From positions 697,501-761,500 of the forward strand of contig NZ_AP014946.1 in the NCBI RefSeq assembly GCF_002355335.1: 64,000 nt of DNA, given 5' to 3'. Positions 17,866-27,109 of the stretch are shown here, piece after piece. The notes beneath the pieces are model-generated. The model did no database searches, was not told the DNA's origin, and worked only from the letters and a program-made list of their open reading frames with translations. Position numbers and translations under genes: made by a program. Numbering within the stretch: the first letter of the stretch is position 1; each line of letters begins with the position of its first letter. The stretch is from Variibacter gotjawalensis. GTDB lineage: Bacteria; Pseudomonadota; Alphaproteobacteria; Rhizobiales; Xanthobacteraceae.

Positions 17866-17885
17866 TCGGGGCCGCAAGGCCCCGA
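17866..17885 (+). terminator. GC-rich hairpin after cycM
   Basis: TCGGGGCC-GCAA-GGCCCCGA is a perfect 8-base-pair stem with a GNRA-type loop, 40 bases after the cycM stop. There is no T-tract, so it may be an mRNA 3' end structure rather than a strict intrinsic terminator. Confidence 0.45.
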
Positions 17886-17960
17886 AAGCTGGCGACACAT
17901 CGAAAAACCGTCATAATCGGCCGCGACGGTGAGGTCCTCACCCACCAACCGGAGCCTGAT

Positions 17961-19865
17961 GTGAGTTTTACGCCCGCGCTAACGCGCCGATCCGTCCTGG
18001 CTGGCACCACCGCCGTCGCGGCCGCCCTGACCCTTCCGCGCTCCGCCAAGGCTCAAGACTCCGTCCCCTGGAAGCACGCGCTTTCGCTGTTCGACAGCGT
18101 GAAATATCCGGCCGACTTCAAGCGCTTCGATTACGTCAATCCGAATGCCCCGAAGGGCGGAACTGTCCGCCTGGCCGCAACCGGCACCTTCGACAACTTC
18201 AATTTCGTCATCGCGTCCGTCAAAGGGTCGATCGCGGGCAGCATCCTGCAGACCTCCGACACGCTGCTGACCGGCTCGCAAGACGAAGTCTCGACCGAGT
18301 ATGGCTTGCTCGCCGAAGCCGTCGCGCATCCGCCCGATTTTTCGTGGGCGAAGTTCCGTCTGCGCGCCGAAGCGAAATGGCATGACGGCAAGCCCGTAAC
18401 GGTCGAGGATGTCATCTTCTCCTTCGACGCGACGAAGAAGCTCGATCCGCAGCTCGGTGCTTATTATCGTCACGTCACCAAAGCCGAGAAGACCGGCGAA
18501 CGCGAAATCACCTTCACGTTCGATCAAGCAGGCAATCGCGAATTGCCGCTGATCCTCGGCCAGCTCAACGTCATCGCCAAGCACTGGTGGGAAGGCAAGG
18601 ACGCGCAGGGCCGCCAGCGCGACATCAGCCAAACGACACTGGAGCCGCCGCTCGGTTGCGGTGCGTACCGCATCAAGAGTTTTGAGGCCGGCCGCAGCAT
18701 CACCTACGAGCGCGTGAAGGATTATTGGGGCAAGGACCTGGCGGTAAATGTCGGCCGTGAGAACTTCGACGAGCTGCGCTACGATTATTTCCGCGACTCC
18801 ACTGTCGCACTCGAAGCCTTCAAGGGCGACCAGATCGACTATCGCAGCGAGAACAGCGCGAAGGATTGGGCGACCGCCTACGATTTCCCGGCAACGCGCG
18901 AAGGCCGCGTTGTCCGCGAAGAGTTTGTCATCCGCAATTCGGGGATGATGCAGGCCTTCGCCTTCAACACGCGCCGCGACAAGTTTCAGGATATCCGCGT
19001 CCGCCGCGCTCTTGGTCTCGCCTTCGATTTCGACGAGATCAACAAAACGATGTTCTACGGGCAGTACATCCGTATCGACAGCTACTTCAAAGGCACCGAA
19101 CTCGCCTGGAACGACGCAACCGACGGCCGCAAATGGGAGCTGCCGACCGGCAAGGAACTCGAGATCCTCGAAACGGTGCGCGACAAAGTCCCGGCGGAGG
19201 TCTTCACTGAGCCGTACCGTTCGCCGCAGACTGGTTCCGCCGAAGCGACGCGCAACAATCTTCGCGAAGCAACGCGCCTCTTAAAGGACGCCGGCTACGA
19301 AATCCGCGATCGCAAGCTCGTCAACGTGAAGACGAACGAGCCCTTCACGATTGAGATCCTGCTGAACTCGCCGACGTTCGAACGCGTCGCGCTCTTCATG
19401 AAGCCGTCACTCGACCGCCTCGGCGTGACGATGTCGGTACGTTCGATCGACGACTCGCAATACGAAAACCGCATGCGTAGCTGGGATTTCGACATCATCG
19501 TCGCGAACTGGCCCGAGTCGCTATCGCCCGGCAACGAACAGCTCTACTTCTGGGGCTCGAAAGCCGCCGATCAGGCGGGTTCGCGCAACTACGTTGGCAT
19601 TAAGAACCCGGCCGTCGATGCGCTGATCGAAAAGATCATCTTCGCCAAGAACCGCGAAGAACTCGTCGCCGCAACGCGCGCGATGGACCGCGTGCTGATG
19701 TGGAATTTCTACGTCATCCCGCAATGGACTTACGGCAAGGCGCGCACGGCGCGCTGGGACCGCTTCGCCCATCCCGAGAAGATGCCGGAATACGGCGCCT
19801 CCGCCTTCCCGAACATCTGGTGGTGGGACGCCGCGAAAGCCGCCAAGACCGGCGGACGTTCGTGA
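17961..19865 (+). CDS. Peptide/oligopeptide ABC substrate-binding protein (family 5), copy 1
   Basis: 634 residues from GTG. The N-terminus carries TRRSVLAG and a hydrophobic stretch ending AKAQD, a twin-arginine signal. The mature part begins HALSLFDSVKYPADFKRFDYVNP, characteristic of the YejA group within SBP family 5. It would bind peptides in the periplasm and deliver them to the YejBEF transporter encoded downstream. A second paralogous binding protein follows. YejABEF systems import microcin C-like peptides and, in rhizobia, influence resistance to antimicrobial peptides. Confidence 0.9.
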   Translation: MSFTPALTRRSVLAGTTAVAAALTLPRSAKAQDSVPWKHALSLFDSVKYPADFKRFDYVNPNAPKGGTVRLAATGTFDNFNFVIASVKGSIAGSILQTSDTLLTGSQDEVSTEYGLLAEAVAHPPDFSWAKFRLRAEAKWHDGKPVTVEDVIFSFDATKKLDPQLGAYYRHVTKAEKTGEREITFTFDQAGNRELPLILGQLNVIAKHWWEGKDAQGRQRDISQTTLEPPLGCGAYRIKSFEAGRSITYERVKDYWGKDLAVNVGRENFDELRYDYFRDSTVALEAFKGDQIDYRSENSAKDWATAYDFPATREGRVVREEFVIRNSGMMQAFAFNTRRDKFQDIRVRRALGLAFDFDEINKTMFYGQYIRIDSYFKGTELAWNDATDGRKWELPTGKELEILETVRDKVPAEVFTEPYRSPQTGSAEATRNNLREATRLLKDAGYEIRDRKLVNVKTNEPFTIEILLNSPTFERVALFMKPSLDRLGVTMSVRSIDDSQYENRMRSWDFDIIVANWPESLSPGNEQLYFWGSKAADQAGSRNYVGIKNPAVDALIEKIIFAKNREELVAATRAMDRVLMWNFYVIPQWTYGKARTARWDRFAHPEKMPEYGASAFPNIWWWDAAKAAKTGGRS

Positions 19866-19941
19866 TCGCTGTTATGCGGATCGCACAGCCTAGCTCCACC
19901 CTCATCCTGAGGAAAAACTCACGATGCGATCGAGAGGTGTG

Positions 19942-21801
19942 ATGAAATTAGGCCGCCGTGATCTTCTCATCGCCAGCGCCGCGACACTCGCGGCTTCGAC
20001 ACTGCCCGGCCGTCTCGCCGCGCAGGAAGCGACGGAGACCCACGGTCTCTCGATCTTCGGCGATCTGAAATATCCGGCCGACTTCAAACAGCTCGATTTC
20101 GTCAATCCGCAAGCGCCGAAGGGCGGCATCTTTTCCGAAATCAAAACGACCATCGCCTACAATCAGAACTTCCTGACCTTCAACACGCTTAACGCCTACA
20201 TTCTCAACGGCGACGGCGCGCAAGGCATGGAGCTGACCTTCGCAACCCTGATGGCGCGCGCAACCGACGAGCCGGACGCGATTTACGGTCTGGCGGCACG
20301 TGCCGTTCGGGTCAGCGCCGACAAATTGGCCTATACATTCCTGCTTCGTCCGGAGGCAAAGTTTCACGACGGAACACAGCTCACCGCGCACGACGTCGTC
20401 TTCTCTTTGACAACGCTGAAGGAGAAGGGGCACCCCAATATTCAGCAGATGTTGCGCGACCTCGTCGAAGCTAAGGCCGACGACGATGCGAGCGTAACGC
20501 TACGCTTTGCCGAGAAACGCGCTCGCGACGTGCCGCTTTATGCCGCGACGCTGCCGATATTTTCGCGTGCCTACTACGCAACGAAAACTTTCGATTCGAC
20601 ATCGCTCGATATTCCGCTCGGCTCCGGCGCTTATCGCGTGGGTCGCTTCGAGGCAGGACGCTACAACGAATTCGAGCGCGTAAAGAATTGGTGGGGTGCC
20701 GATCTGCCGATCATGCGCGGCCAACTGAATTTCGACGTTGTCCGCTACGAATACTATCGCGACCGAGAAGTCGCTTTCGAGGGTTTCACGGGCAAAAGCT
20801 ACCTCTTCCGCGAAGAGTTTACGTCGCGAATTTGGGCAACCCGTTACGAGTTTCCCGCCATGAAAGATGGCCGCGTCAAACGCGAAGTTCTCGTCGACGA
20901 GACGCCGTCCGGAGCGCAAGGCTGGTTCATCAACACGCGACGCGAGAGGTTTCAAGATCGACGCGTTCGCGAAGCGCTGATCAACGCCTTCGACTTCGAA
21001 TGGACCAACAAGAACTTAATGTACGGCTCGTACAACCGCACGCATTCGGTGTTCCAAAACTCCGACATGATGGCGACCGGGAAGCCGAGCGCCGAAGAGA
21101 TGGCGCTGCTCGAACCCTTCCGCGGCAAGGTGCCGGACGACGTCTTCGGTGAGCCTTATCTGCCGCCCGTGAGTGACGGCTCGGGTGCTGACCGCGTGTC
21201 GCTGCGCAAGGCCACGCAATTGCTCAACGATGCCGGCTGGACGATTCGCGACGGGAAGCGTCGTAACGCCAAGGGCGAACAGCTGACGCTGGAATTCCTC
21301 ATCGATGAGCCGACGTTCCAGCCGCATCACATGCCGTTCATCAAGAATCTCGGGACGATCGGGATCGACGCGACGTTGCGCGTAGTCGACGCGGTACAAT
21401 TCCGCCGTCGCCTCGACGACTTCGATTTCGACGCCACGGTGCAGCGCTTCTCCTTCTCGACGACGCCGGGCGACTCGTTGCGGACTTACTTCTCTTCGCA
21501 AGCCGCCGCCATCAAGGGTTCACGCAATCTCGCCGGTATGGCGGATCCCGCGATTGACATGCTGATCGAGAAGATCATCGCGGCCGACACGCGCCCCGAG
21601 CTCGTTTTTGCGGCTCGCGCACTCGACCGGGTCATCCGCGCCAATCGCTATTGGGTGCCGCACTGGAACAAGGCGAGCCATTGGATCGCTTATTGGGACC
21701 TCTATTCGCGTCCCGCCGCGAAGCCGAAATATGCGCGCGGCGTTATGGAAACTTGGTGGTACGATCGCGACAAAGCGGCGAAGACCGACCGCGCCGGCTA
21801 A
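19942..21801 (+). CDS. yejA: Peptide ABC substrate-binding protein (family 5), copy 2
   Basis: 619 residues from the ATG at 19942 (GAGG 4 bases upstream); the ATG at 19924 is also possible and would add six residues. GRRDLLIAS begins a twin-arginine signal. The mature start (HGLSIFGDLKYPADFKQLDFVNP) parallels copy 1, and the two share the same layout, so they are paralogues from tandem duplication. It lies 19 bases before the permease gene and is the more likely cognate YejA. Different ligand range between copies is inferred, not shown. Confidence 0.9.
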   Translation: MKLGRRDLLIASAATLAASTLPGRLAAQEATETHGLSIFGDLKYPADFKQLDFVNPQAPKGGIFSEIKTTIAYNQNFLTFNTLNAYILNGDGAQGMELTFATLMARATDEPDAIYGLAARAVRVSADKLAYTFLLRPEAKFHDGTQLTAHDVVFSLTTLKEKGHPNIQQMLRDLVEAKADDDASVTLRFAEKRARDVPLYAATLPIFSRAYYATKTFDSTSLDIPLGSGAYRVGRFEAGRYNEFERVKNWWGADLPIMRGQLNFDVVRYEYYRDREVAFEGFTGKSYLFREEFTSRIWATRYEFPAMKDGRVKREVLVDETPSGAQGWFINTRRERFQDRRVREALINAFDFEWTNKNLMYGSYNRTHSVFQNSDMMATGKPSAEEMALLEPFRGKVPDDVFGEPYLPPVSDGSGADRVSLRKATQLLNDAGWTIRDGKRRNAKGEQLTLEFLIDEPTFQPHHMPFIKNLGTIGIDATLRVVDAVQFRRRLDDFDFDATVQRFSFSTTPGDSLRTYFSSQAAAIKGSRNLAGMADPAIDMLIEKIIAADTRPELVFAARALDRVIRANRYWVPHWNKASHWIAYWDLYSRPAAKPKYARGVMETWWYDRDKAAKTDRAG

Positions 21802-21820
21802 CAGGACCAGATAACAAGAT

Positions 21821-22999
21821 ATGGCCGCCTACATCATCCGCCGGTTGCTTCTGATGATCCCGACCTTGTTCGGCATCATGGTGGTGACTTTCGGGGTCGT
21901 CCAATTCGCACCCGGCGGTCCGGTCGAGCGCGTGATCGCGCGCGTCACTGGCGCCGACACCGGCGCAACATCGCGCATCGGCGGCGGCCAAGGCGGCGAC
22001 TTCGGCGGCAATCAACCGATGCAACCGGGCGGCGGCGAACTTTCGTCGAAGTATCGCGGTTCGCAGGGGCTCGATCCGGCCTTCATCAAGAGCCTCGAGA
22101 AGCAATTCGGCTACGACAAGCCGGCTTTAACGCGCTTCTGGATCATGATCCGCAACTACAACTGCCTGCACTTCATCGAACGCGCAGTCGACAAGTTGCG
22201 GGGGATCGCCTCCGATCCGGCGCCGGAGACGTGCCCGGACTTCGGCAAAAGCTTCTTCCGCGACGTCAGCGTTCTGCAGCTGATGAAGGAGAAGCTGCCG
22301 GTCTCGATGTCGCTCGGCATCTGGGTGACGCTACTGACGTATCTCATCTCGATCCCGCTCGGCATTCGCAAAGCCGTCTCCGATGGCTCGAAGTTCGACG
22401 TCTGGACCTCCGGCGTCATCGTCATCGGTTACGCGATTCCGGGCTTCCTCTTCGCGATCCTGCTGATCATCCTGTTCGCGGGCGGTTCGTTCTTCCAGTG
22501 GTTCCCGTTACGCGGGCTCACCTCCGACGGCTTCTGGCAGATGCCGTGGTACAAGCAGATCTTCGACTACTTCCATCACCTCACGCTGCCGCTGATCGCG
22601 ATGTCGCTCTCCGCCTTCGCGACCATGACGCTGCTGACGAAGAACTCCTTCCTCGACGAAATCCGCAAGCAGTACGTTCTCACGGCACGCGCGAAGGGCT
22701 GCACTGAGACGCAAGTGCTCTACGGCCACATCTTCCGCAACGCGATGCTCATCATCATTGCGGGCTTCCCGGGCGCCTTCGTCCACGCCTTCTTCTCCGG
22801 CTCGCTGCTGATCGAGAACATCTTCTCGCTCGACGGGCTCGGCCTGCTCGGCTTCGAGAGCGTGCTCAACCGCGATTATCCGGTCGTCTTCGCGACCGTC
22901 TACATCTTCTCGATCATCGGCCTCATCGTCGCGCTGATTTCCGACCTCACCTATACGTGGGTCGATCCGCGCATCGATTTCGAGACGAGAGAAGTCTGA
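21821..22999 (+). CDS. yejB: Peptide ABC transporter permease, YejB type
   Basis: 392 residues. First transmembrane segment at residues 8-28 (RRLLLMIPTLFGIMVVTFG), then a long periplasmic loop with Gly-rich sequence, and five more segments in the C-terminal half. The EAA loop, which contacts the ATPase, reads YVLTARAKGCTETQVLYGHIFRNA. The long loop is typical of YejB versus DppB. The stop overlaps the next start as TGATG. Confidence 0.93.
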   Translation: MAAYIIRRLLLMIPTLFGIMVVTFGVVQFAPGGPVERVIARVTGADTGATSRIGGGQGGDFGGNQPMQPGGGELSSKYRGSQGLDPAFIKSLEKQFGYDKPALTRFWIMIRNYNCLHFIERAVDKLRGIASDPAPETCPDFGKSFFRDVSVLQLMKEKLPVSMSLGIWVTLLTYLISIPLGIRKAVSDGSKFDVWTSGVIVIGYAIPGFLFAILLIILFAGGSFFQWFPLRGLTSDGFWQMPWYKQIFDYFHHLTLPLIAMSLSAFATMTLLTKNSFLDEIRKQYVLTARAKGCTETQVLYGHIFRNAMLIIIAGFPGAFVHAFFSGSLLIENIFSLDGLGLLGFESVLNRDYPVVFATVYIFSIIGLIVALISDLTYTWVDPRIDFETREV

Positions 23000-24210
23000 T
23001 GTCGTTGCAGCCCACCGCAAGCGACGTCAAAGACGCGCCTCTCGCGCCGCTGGTCGCGCCGCCGCGCGAAGAGCATGTCGCGCCGCCGGGGCCGGTCGTC
23101 ACGCCGAAGCGTGGCAGGCTCTCACCGATCAACCGCCGCCGCTGGGAAAGCTTCAAAGCCAATCGCCGCGGCTATTGGTCGTTCTGGATTTTCCTCGTGC
23201 TCTTCATCGTCTCGCTCGGCGCGGAGCTGATCGCCAACGATAAGCCGTTCTACGTCCGCTACGACGGCAACTCGTATTTCCCGATCTTCAAAACGTACAC
23301 GGAGACGACATTCGGCGGCGATTTCGAAACCGGCGCCGACTATCGCGACCCGTTCCTGCAGAAGCTGATCGCCGAGAAGAACGGCTTCATGCTGTGGCCG
23401 CCGATCCGTTACTCGTACTCGACGCACAATCTCGATTTGCCGACCCCCGCCCCCTCGCCGCCGACCTGGATGCTCTCCGAAGAGCAATGCAAAGCGGTCG
23501 CGGAGAAGAAGGGCGTCAGCGGTTGTTCGGGGCTCGAGAAAAACTGGCTTGGCACTGACGATCAGGGCCGCGACGTCGTCGCGCGCATACTCTACGGCTT
23601 CCGCATATCGATCCTATTCGGCCTCACGCTGACGATCGTCTCGTCCATCGTCGGCGTCGCAGCCGGCGCCGTACAGGGCTACTTCGGCGGCTGGGTCGAT
23701 CTTCTCTTCCAACGCTTCATCGAGATATGGACCTCGATCCCGTATCTCTATCTGCTGCTCATCATCTCGTCGGTGCTGGTGCCCGGCTTCTTCGTGCTGC
23801 TCGGCATTCTGCTGCTGTTCTCTTGGGTTTCGCTCGTCGGTCTCGTCCGCGCCGAATTCCTCCGCGGCCGTAACTTCGAATACATCCAAGCGGCGCGCGC
23901 GCTCGGCGTCGGCAACAAGACCATCATGTTCCGCCACCTGCTGCCGAACGCGATGGTCGCCACGATGACGATGCTGCCCTTCGTCCTCTCCAGCGCCGTG
24001 ATGACGCTGACCGCGCTCGACTTCCTCGGCTTCGGCCTGCCGCCCGGCTCGCCCTCGCTCGGCGAAATGCTGGCGCAGGGCAAAGCCAACGTGCATGCGC
24101 CGTGGCTCGGCCTCACCGGCTTCGCGACTGTCGCGATCATGCTGTCGCTGTTGATCTTCGTCGGCGAGGCGGTGCGCGACGCCTTCGATCCGCGCAAGAC
24201 GTTTGGGTGA
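22999..24210 (+). CDS. yejE: Peptide ABC transporter permease, YejE type
   Basis: 403 residues; ATG overlaps the yejB stop by one base. A Pro-rich cytoplasmic N-terminus (residues 1-50) precedes the first membrane segment, then a long periplasmic region and the core segments. ENWLG-like KNWLGTDDQGRDVVARILYGFR and the EAA loop YIQAARALGVGNKTIMFRHLLPNA are diagnostic. It forms the channel with YejB. The ATPase gene begins 5 bases after its stop. Confidence 0.93.
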   Translation: MSLQPTASDVKDAPLAPLVAPPREEHVAPPGPVVTPKRGRLSPINRRRWESFKANRRGYWSFWIFLVLFIVSLGAELIANDKPFYVRYDGNSYFPIFKTYTETTFGGDFETGADYRDPFLQKLIAEKNGFMLWPPIRYSYSTHNLDLPTPAPSPPTWMLSEEQCKAVAEKKGVSGCSGLEKNWLGTDDQGRDVVARILYGFRISILFGLTLTIVSSIVGVAAGAVQGYFGGWVDLLFQRFIEIWTSIPYLYLLLIISSVLVPGFFVLLGILLLFSWVSLVGLVRAEFLRGRNFEYIQAARALGVGNKTIMFRHLLPNAMVATMTMLPFVLSSAVMTLTALDFLGFGLPPGSPSLGEMLAQGKANVHAPWLGLTGFATVAIMLSLLIFVGEAVRDAFDPRKTFG

Positions 24211-24215
24211 TCGTG

Positions 24216-25841
24216 ATGGCTCCTCTGCTGCAAGTCTCCGATCTCTCCATCGCCTTCCGCGCCGGCGGCCGCGTCACCACGGCGGTCGACCGCGTCTCGT
24301 TCGAGGTCAACAAGGGCGAAACCGTCGCGCTGGTCGGCGAATCCGGATCGGGCAAATCCGTCACCGCGCTGTCGGTGATGAAGTTGCTGCCTTACCCGGC
24401 CGCAAGCCATCCGAGCGGCACCATCACGTTCAAGGGCAAGGAACTGATCGTCGCGACCGAGCGCGACATGCGCAGCGTGCGCGGCAACGACATCACGATC
24501 ATCTTCCAAGAGCCGATGACTTCGCTCAATCCGCTGCATACGATCGAGCAGCAGATCGCCGAGATCCTCGAACTGCACAAGGGCGTCACCGGCAAGGCCG
24601 CGCGCACACGCATTCTCGAATTACTGAACCAAGTCGGCATCCCTGACCCCGAGAGCCGTCTCGGCAGTTACCCGCATCAGATGTCCGGCGGTCAGCGCCA
24701 GCGCGTCATGATCGCGATGGCGCTCGCCAACGAGCCGGATTTGCTGATCGCGGACGAGCCGACCACCGCGCTCGACGTCACCGTGCAGGCGCAAATCCTC
24801 AAGCTTCTCGAAGAGATTCAGAAGAAGCTCGGCATGGCGATGCTGTTCATCACGCACGATCTCGGCATCGTGCGCCGCATCGCGGATCGCGTCTGCGTCA
24901 TGCAGAACGGCAAGATCGTCGAACAGGGCGCGACCGCCGACGTCTTCAAATCACCGCAGCATGGCTACACGAAGCTGCTCCTCGCCGCCGAACCGAAGCC
25001 CGATCCCGCGCCCGCCCAGCCGCAAGCGCCGGTCGTGATGGAAGCGAAGGACCTCAAGGTCTGGTTCCCGATCAAACGCGGCGTGCTCCGCCGCACCGTC
25101 GGCCACGTCAAGGCGGTCGATGGCGTCACGGTCGCGGTCCACAAGGGCGAGACGCTCGGCGTCGTCGGCGAATCCGGTTCCGGCAAGACGACGCTCGGTC
25201 TTGCCATGCTGCGCCTAATTTCGTCGGATGGTCCGATCATTTTCCTCGGCAACCCCCTACAGGGGCTGAAGTTCAAAGAGATGCGGCCGCATCGCCGCGA
25301 CATGCAAATCGTCTTTCAGGACCCCTACGGCTCGCTTTCGCCGCGCATGTCGGTTGCGGAAATCATCGAGGAAGGCCTCGGCGTCCATCAGCCGCAACTG
25401 TCCGCTGACGAGCGTGACGCGCGCGTCGTGCAGGCGCTCAAAGAAGTCGGTCTCAATCCCGATACGCGCTTCCGCTATCCGCATGAATTCTCCGGCGGTC
25501 AGCGTCAGCGCATCGCGATCGCGCGCGCGATCGTGCTGGAGCCGACCTTCATCATGCTCGACGAGCCGACCAGCGCGCTCGACATGATCATCCAGTCGCA
25601 AATCGTCGATTTGTTGCGCGGACTGCAGAAGAAACGCGACCTTACCTACATGTTCATCTCGCACGACCTGCGCGTTGTTGCGGCGCTGGCGAGCCGCCTC
25701 GTCGTCATGCGCCATGGCAAGGTCGTCGAAGAAGGCCCGGCGCAGGATGTCTTCAAAAATCCGCAGAGCGATTACACGCGCGCACTCTTCGCCGCAGCGT
25801 TCAATCTCGAAGCGTCGGAGCACGGTGCCGTCGCCGAATAA
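24216..25841 (+). CDS. yejF: Peptide ABC transporter double ATPase, YejF type
   Basis: 541 residues with two ABC modules in one chain. Module 1: Walker [13 protein letters not shown] near residue 43, signature MSGGQRQRV, Walker [13 protein letters not shown]. Module 2: Walker [13 protein letters not shown] near residue 320, signature FSGGQRQRI, Walker [12 protein letters not shown]. Each module carries the oligopeptide-type C-terminal extension. ATG at 24216 is chosen because it follows yejE by 5 bases and starts the ABC domain directly. Last gene of the five-gene operon. Confidence 0.94.
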   Translation: MAPLLQVSDLSIAFRAGGRVTTAVDRVSFEVNKGETVALVGESGSGKSVTALSVMKLLPYPAASHPSGTITFKGKELIVATERDMRSVRGNDITIIFQEPMTSLNPLHTIEQQIAEILELHKGVTGKAARTRILELLNQVGIPDPESRLGSYPHQMSGGQRQRVMIAMALANEPDLLIADEPTTALDVTVQAQILKLLEEIQKKLGMAMLFITHDLGIVRRIADRVCVMQNGKIVEQGATADVFKSPQHGYTKLLLAAEPKPDPAPAQPQAPVVMEAKDLKVWFPIKRGVLRRTVGHVKAVDGVTVAVHKGETLGVVGESGSGKTTLGLAMLRLISSDGPIIFLGNPLQGLKFKEMRPHRRDMQIVFQDPYGSLSPRMSVAEIIEEGLGVHQPQLSADERDARVVQALKEVGLNPDTRFRYPHEFSGGQRQRIAIARAIVLEPTFIMLDEPTSALDMIIQSQIVDLLRGLQKKRDLTYMFISHDLRVVAALASRLVVMRHGKVVEEGPAQDVFKNPQSDYTRALFAAAFNLEASEHGAVAE

Positions 25842-25853
25842 AACTCGAACCTA

Positions 25854-25951
25854 TCGTTCGTCATGGCCCGCTTCATGCGGGCCATCCACGTCTTAGCAGC
25901 ATCTCAAGCAAGTAAGTCGTGGATGGCCCGGACAAGCCGGGCCATGACGGC
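25854..25951. repeat. Dispersed palindrome, CATGGCCCG family (copy 1)
   Basis: GTCATGGCCCGC-ttcat-GCGGGCCATCC and, 30 bases on, GATGGCCCGG-acaag-CCGGGCCATGAC. The flank CGTTCGTCATGGCCCG and the tail GGGCCATCCACGTCTTA recur at 54477-54516. Sits in the convergent gap between yejF and the RidA gene. Confidence 0.75.
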
Positions 25952-25968
25952 AATTGGTGCTGCGAAGA

Positions 25969-26457
25969 CTACTTCCGCACCGCCGTCACTTCGATCTCGA
26001 CCAGCCAGCCCGGGTTGATCAATCCGGCAATCTGCATCGCGGATCGCGCCGGCAGATTCGGCTGCGCGGGTGTGCCGAAGAATTGCGTATAGCCCTTCAT
26101 GAAACCGGCGAAATCCATCTTGCCGCCCATTCTGGGATCGCCGACGAGAAACACCTGCATCTTCACGACATCGCCGAGCGTCAGGCCGATATCCTTCAGC
26201 GTCGCCTCGATGATCTTGATGACGCCGACCGTCTGCGTCTCCGTGCTGCCGTAAGCATCGGCGCTGTTCTTGTCGGCTTTGTCGTCGACGAGTGGCGGCA
26301 CCATGCCGCTGACATAGACGGTGGTGAGACCGCCCGGCACTTCGACGGCACGCGCAATCGGGAATGTCGAGTTCGGAATGGGATGCCGCTTGACGTCTTG
26401 CGCAAACGCGCCGGTGGCGACAAGCGACACAAGGGCTGCAATGATTTGCATTCTCAT
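25969..26457 (-). CDS. RidA/YjgF family protein with signal peptide
   Basis: 162 residues from ATG 26457 (AGGA 8 bases upstream; other ATGs at 26466 and 26451 are possible). Residues 1-20 form a Sec signal ending GAFAQ, so the protein is probably periplasmic, unusual for a family known mostly for cytosolic enzymes. The RidA core has YVSGMVPP, QTVGVIKIIEATLKDIGLTLGDVVKMQVFL and an ending RSAMQIAGL, with Arg at the position that binds the carboxylate in active imine deaminases. It lies on the same strand as, and downstream of, a cytochrome c and amine oxidase pair, which suggests it hydrolyses the imine product. Confidence 0.85.
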   Translation of the reverse strand: MRMQIIAALVSLVATGAFAQDVKRHPIPNSTFPIARAVEVPGGLTTVYVSGMVPPLVDDKADKNSADAYGSTETQTVGVIKIIEATLKDIGLTLGDVVKMQVFLVGDPRMGGKMDFAGFMKGYTQFFGTPAQPNLPARSAMQIAGLINPGWLVEIEVTAVRK

Positions 26458-26551
26458 AGATTCCATCCTGACCGTTAGCACTCCGTCATGGCCCTGGTGC
26501 CCTTTGGGGCAGCTTCAGGCGGGCCGTTTTTCGCGTCAACGCATGACATCT

Positions 26552-26696
26552 ACCCTCATCCTGAGGAGCGCGGCAAAGCCGCGCGTCTCGAAGGATCGAG
26601 GCCGCTACGCATAAATCAGTACGGCCGTCCTCGTCCTTCGAGACGCGGCCAGTCGGCTCCGCCGAACTGGCCGCTCCTCAGGATGAGGACGGATGG
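26552..26696. repeat. Large dispersed inverted repeat, CTCATCCTGAGGAGCG family
   Basis: The perfect 16-base arms CTCATCCTGAGGAGCG (26555-26570) and CGCTCCTCAGGATGAG (26672-26687) enclose inner arms GTCTCGAAGGA / TCCTTCGAGAC and small GCGGC/GCCGC stems. Parts recur near 19899-19913 and 57000-57045. It separates the RidA gene from the cytochrome c gene and could end or shield transcripts. Confidence 0.75.
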
Positions 26697-26716
26697 ATGC
26701 CCTGCTCCCTGACTCA

Positions 26717-27103
26717 CTACGGCCGCACGGACTTCACATCGTCCGGCGACACCGCTTCCTTATAACTGTTGCCGAAGTTCGTCCGGATATACGTCACCAC
26801 CGCGGCGACCTGCTCGTCGTCGAGATAAACGCCGAGCGGTGGCATCGCCTTCTGACCTCTCACGACGAGATAAATCGGATATCCCGCAGCTTCGAGCTTG
26901 TCGTTTTTCGCCAGCGCCGGATAAGCCCCGGCACCGACCGCGCCCTCGCCTTTCGGCATATGGCAGCCCTGACAGATCGCGCGGTAGATCGCTTCGCCGT
27001 CACGCGGCGCGATCTTCCGCTCGTCGTCGAAACCAGCGGAGTCGGCCGCCAAAGCAACACCGCTGAACATTGCAAACAGAAGCGCGAGTAATTTTTTCAT
27101 CAT
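26717..27103 (-). CDS. Periplasmic c-type cytochrome, single haem
   Basis: 128 residues. Signal peptide residues 1-20 (KKLLALLFAMFSGVALAAD). The haem site is ICQGCHMP with the axial Met probably in AMPPLG. It starts 6 bases after the amine oxidase stop, so translation is likely coupled and the cytochrome is the likely electron acceptor of that enzyme. Precedent: NicA2 nicotine oxidoreductase, same flavin family, passes electrons to cytochrome CycN encoded beside it. Confidence 0.88.
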   Translation of the reverse strand: MMKKLLALLFAMFSGVALAADSAGFDDERKIAPRDGEAIYRAICQGCHMPKGEGAVGAGAYPALAKNDKLEAAGYPIYLVVRGQKAMPPLGVYLDDEQVAAVVTYIRTNFGNSYKEAVSPDDVKSVRP

Positions 27104-27109
27104 GCGCCC

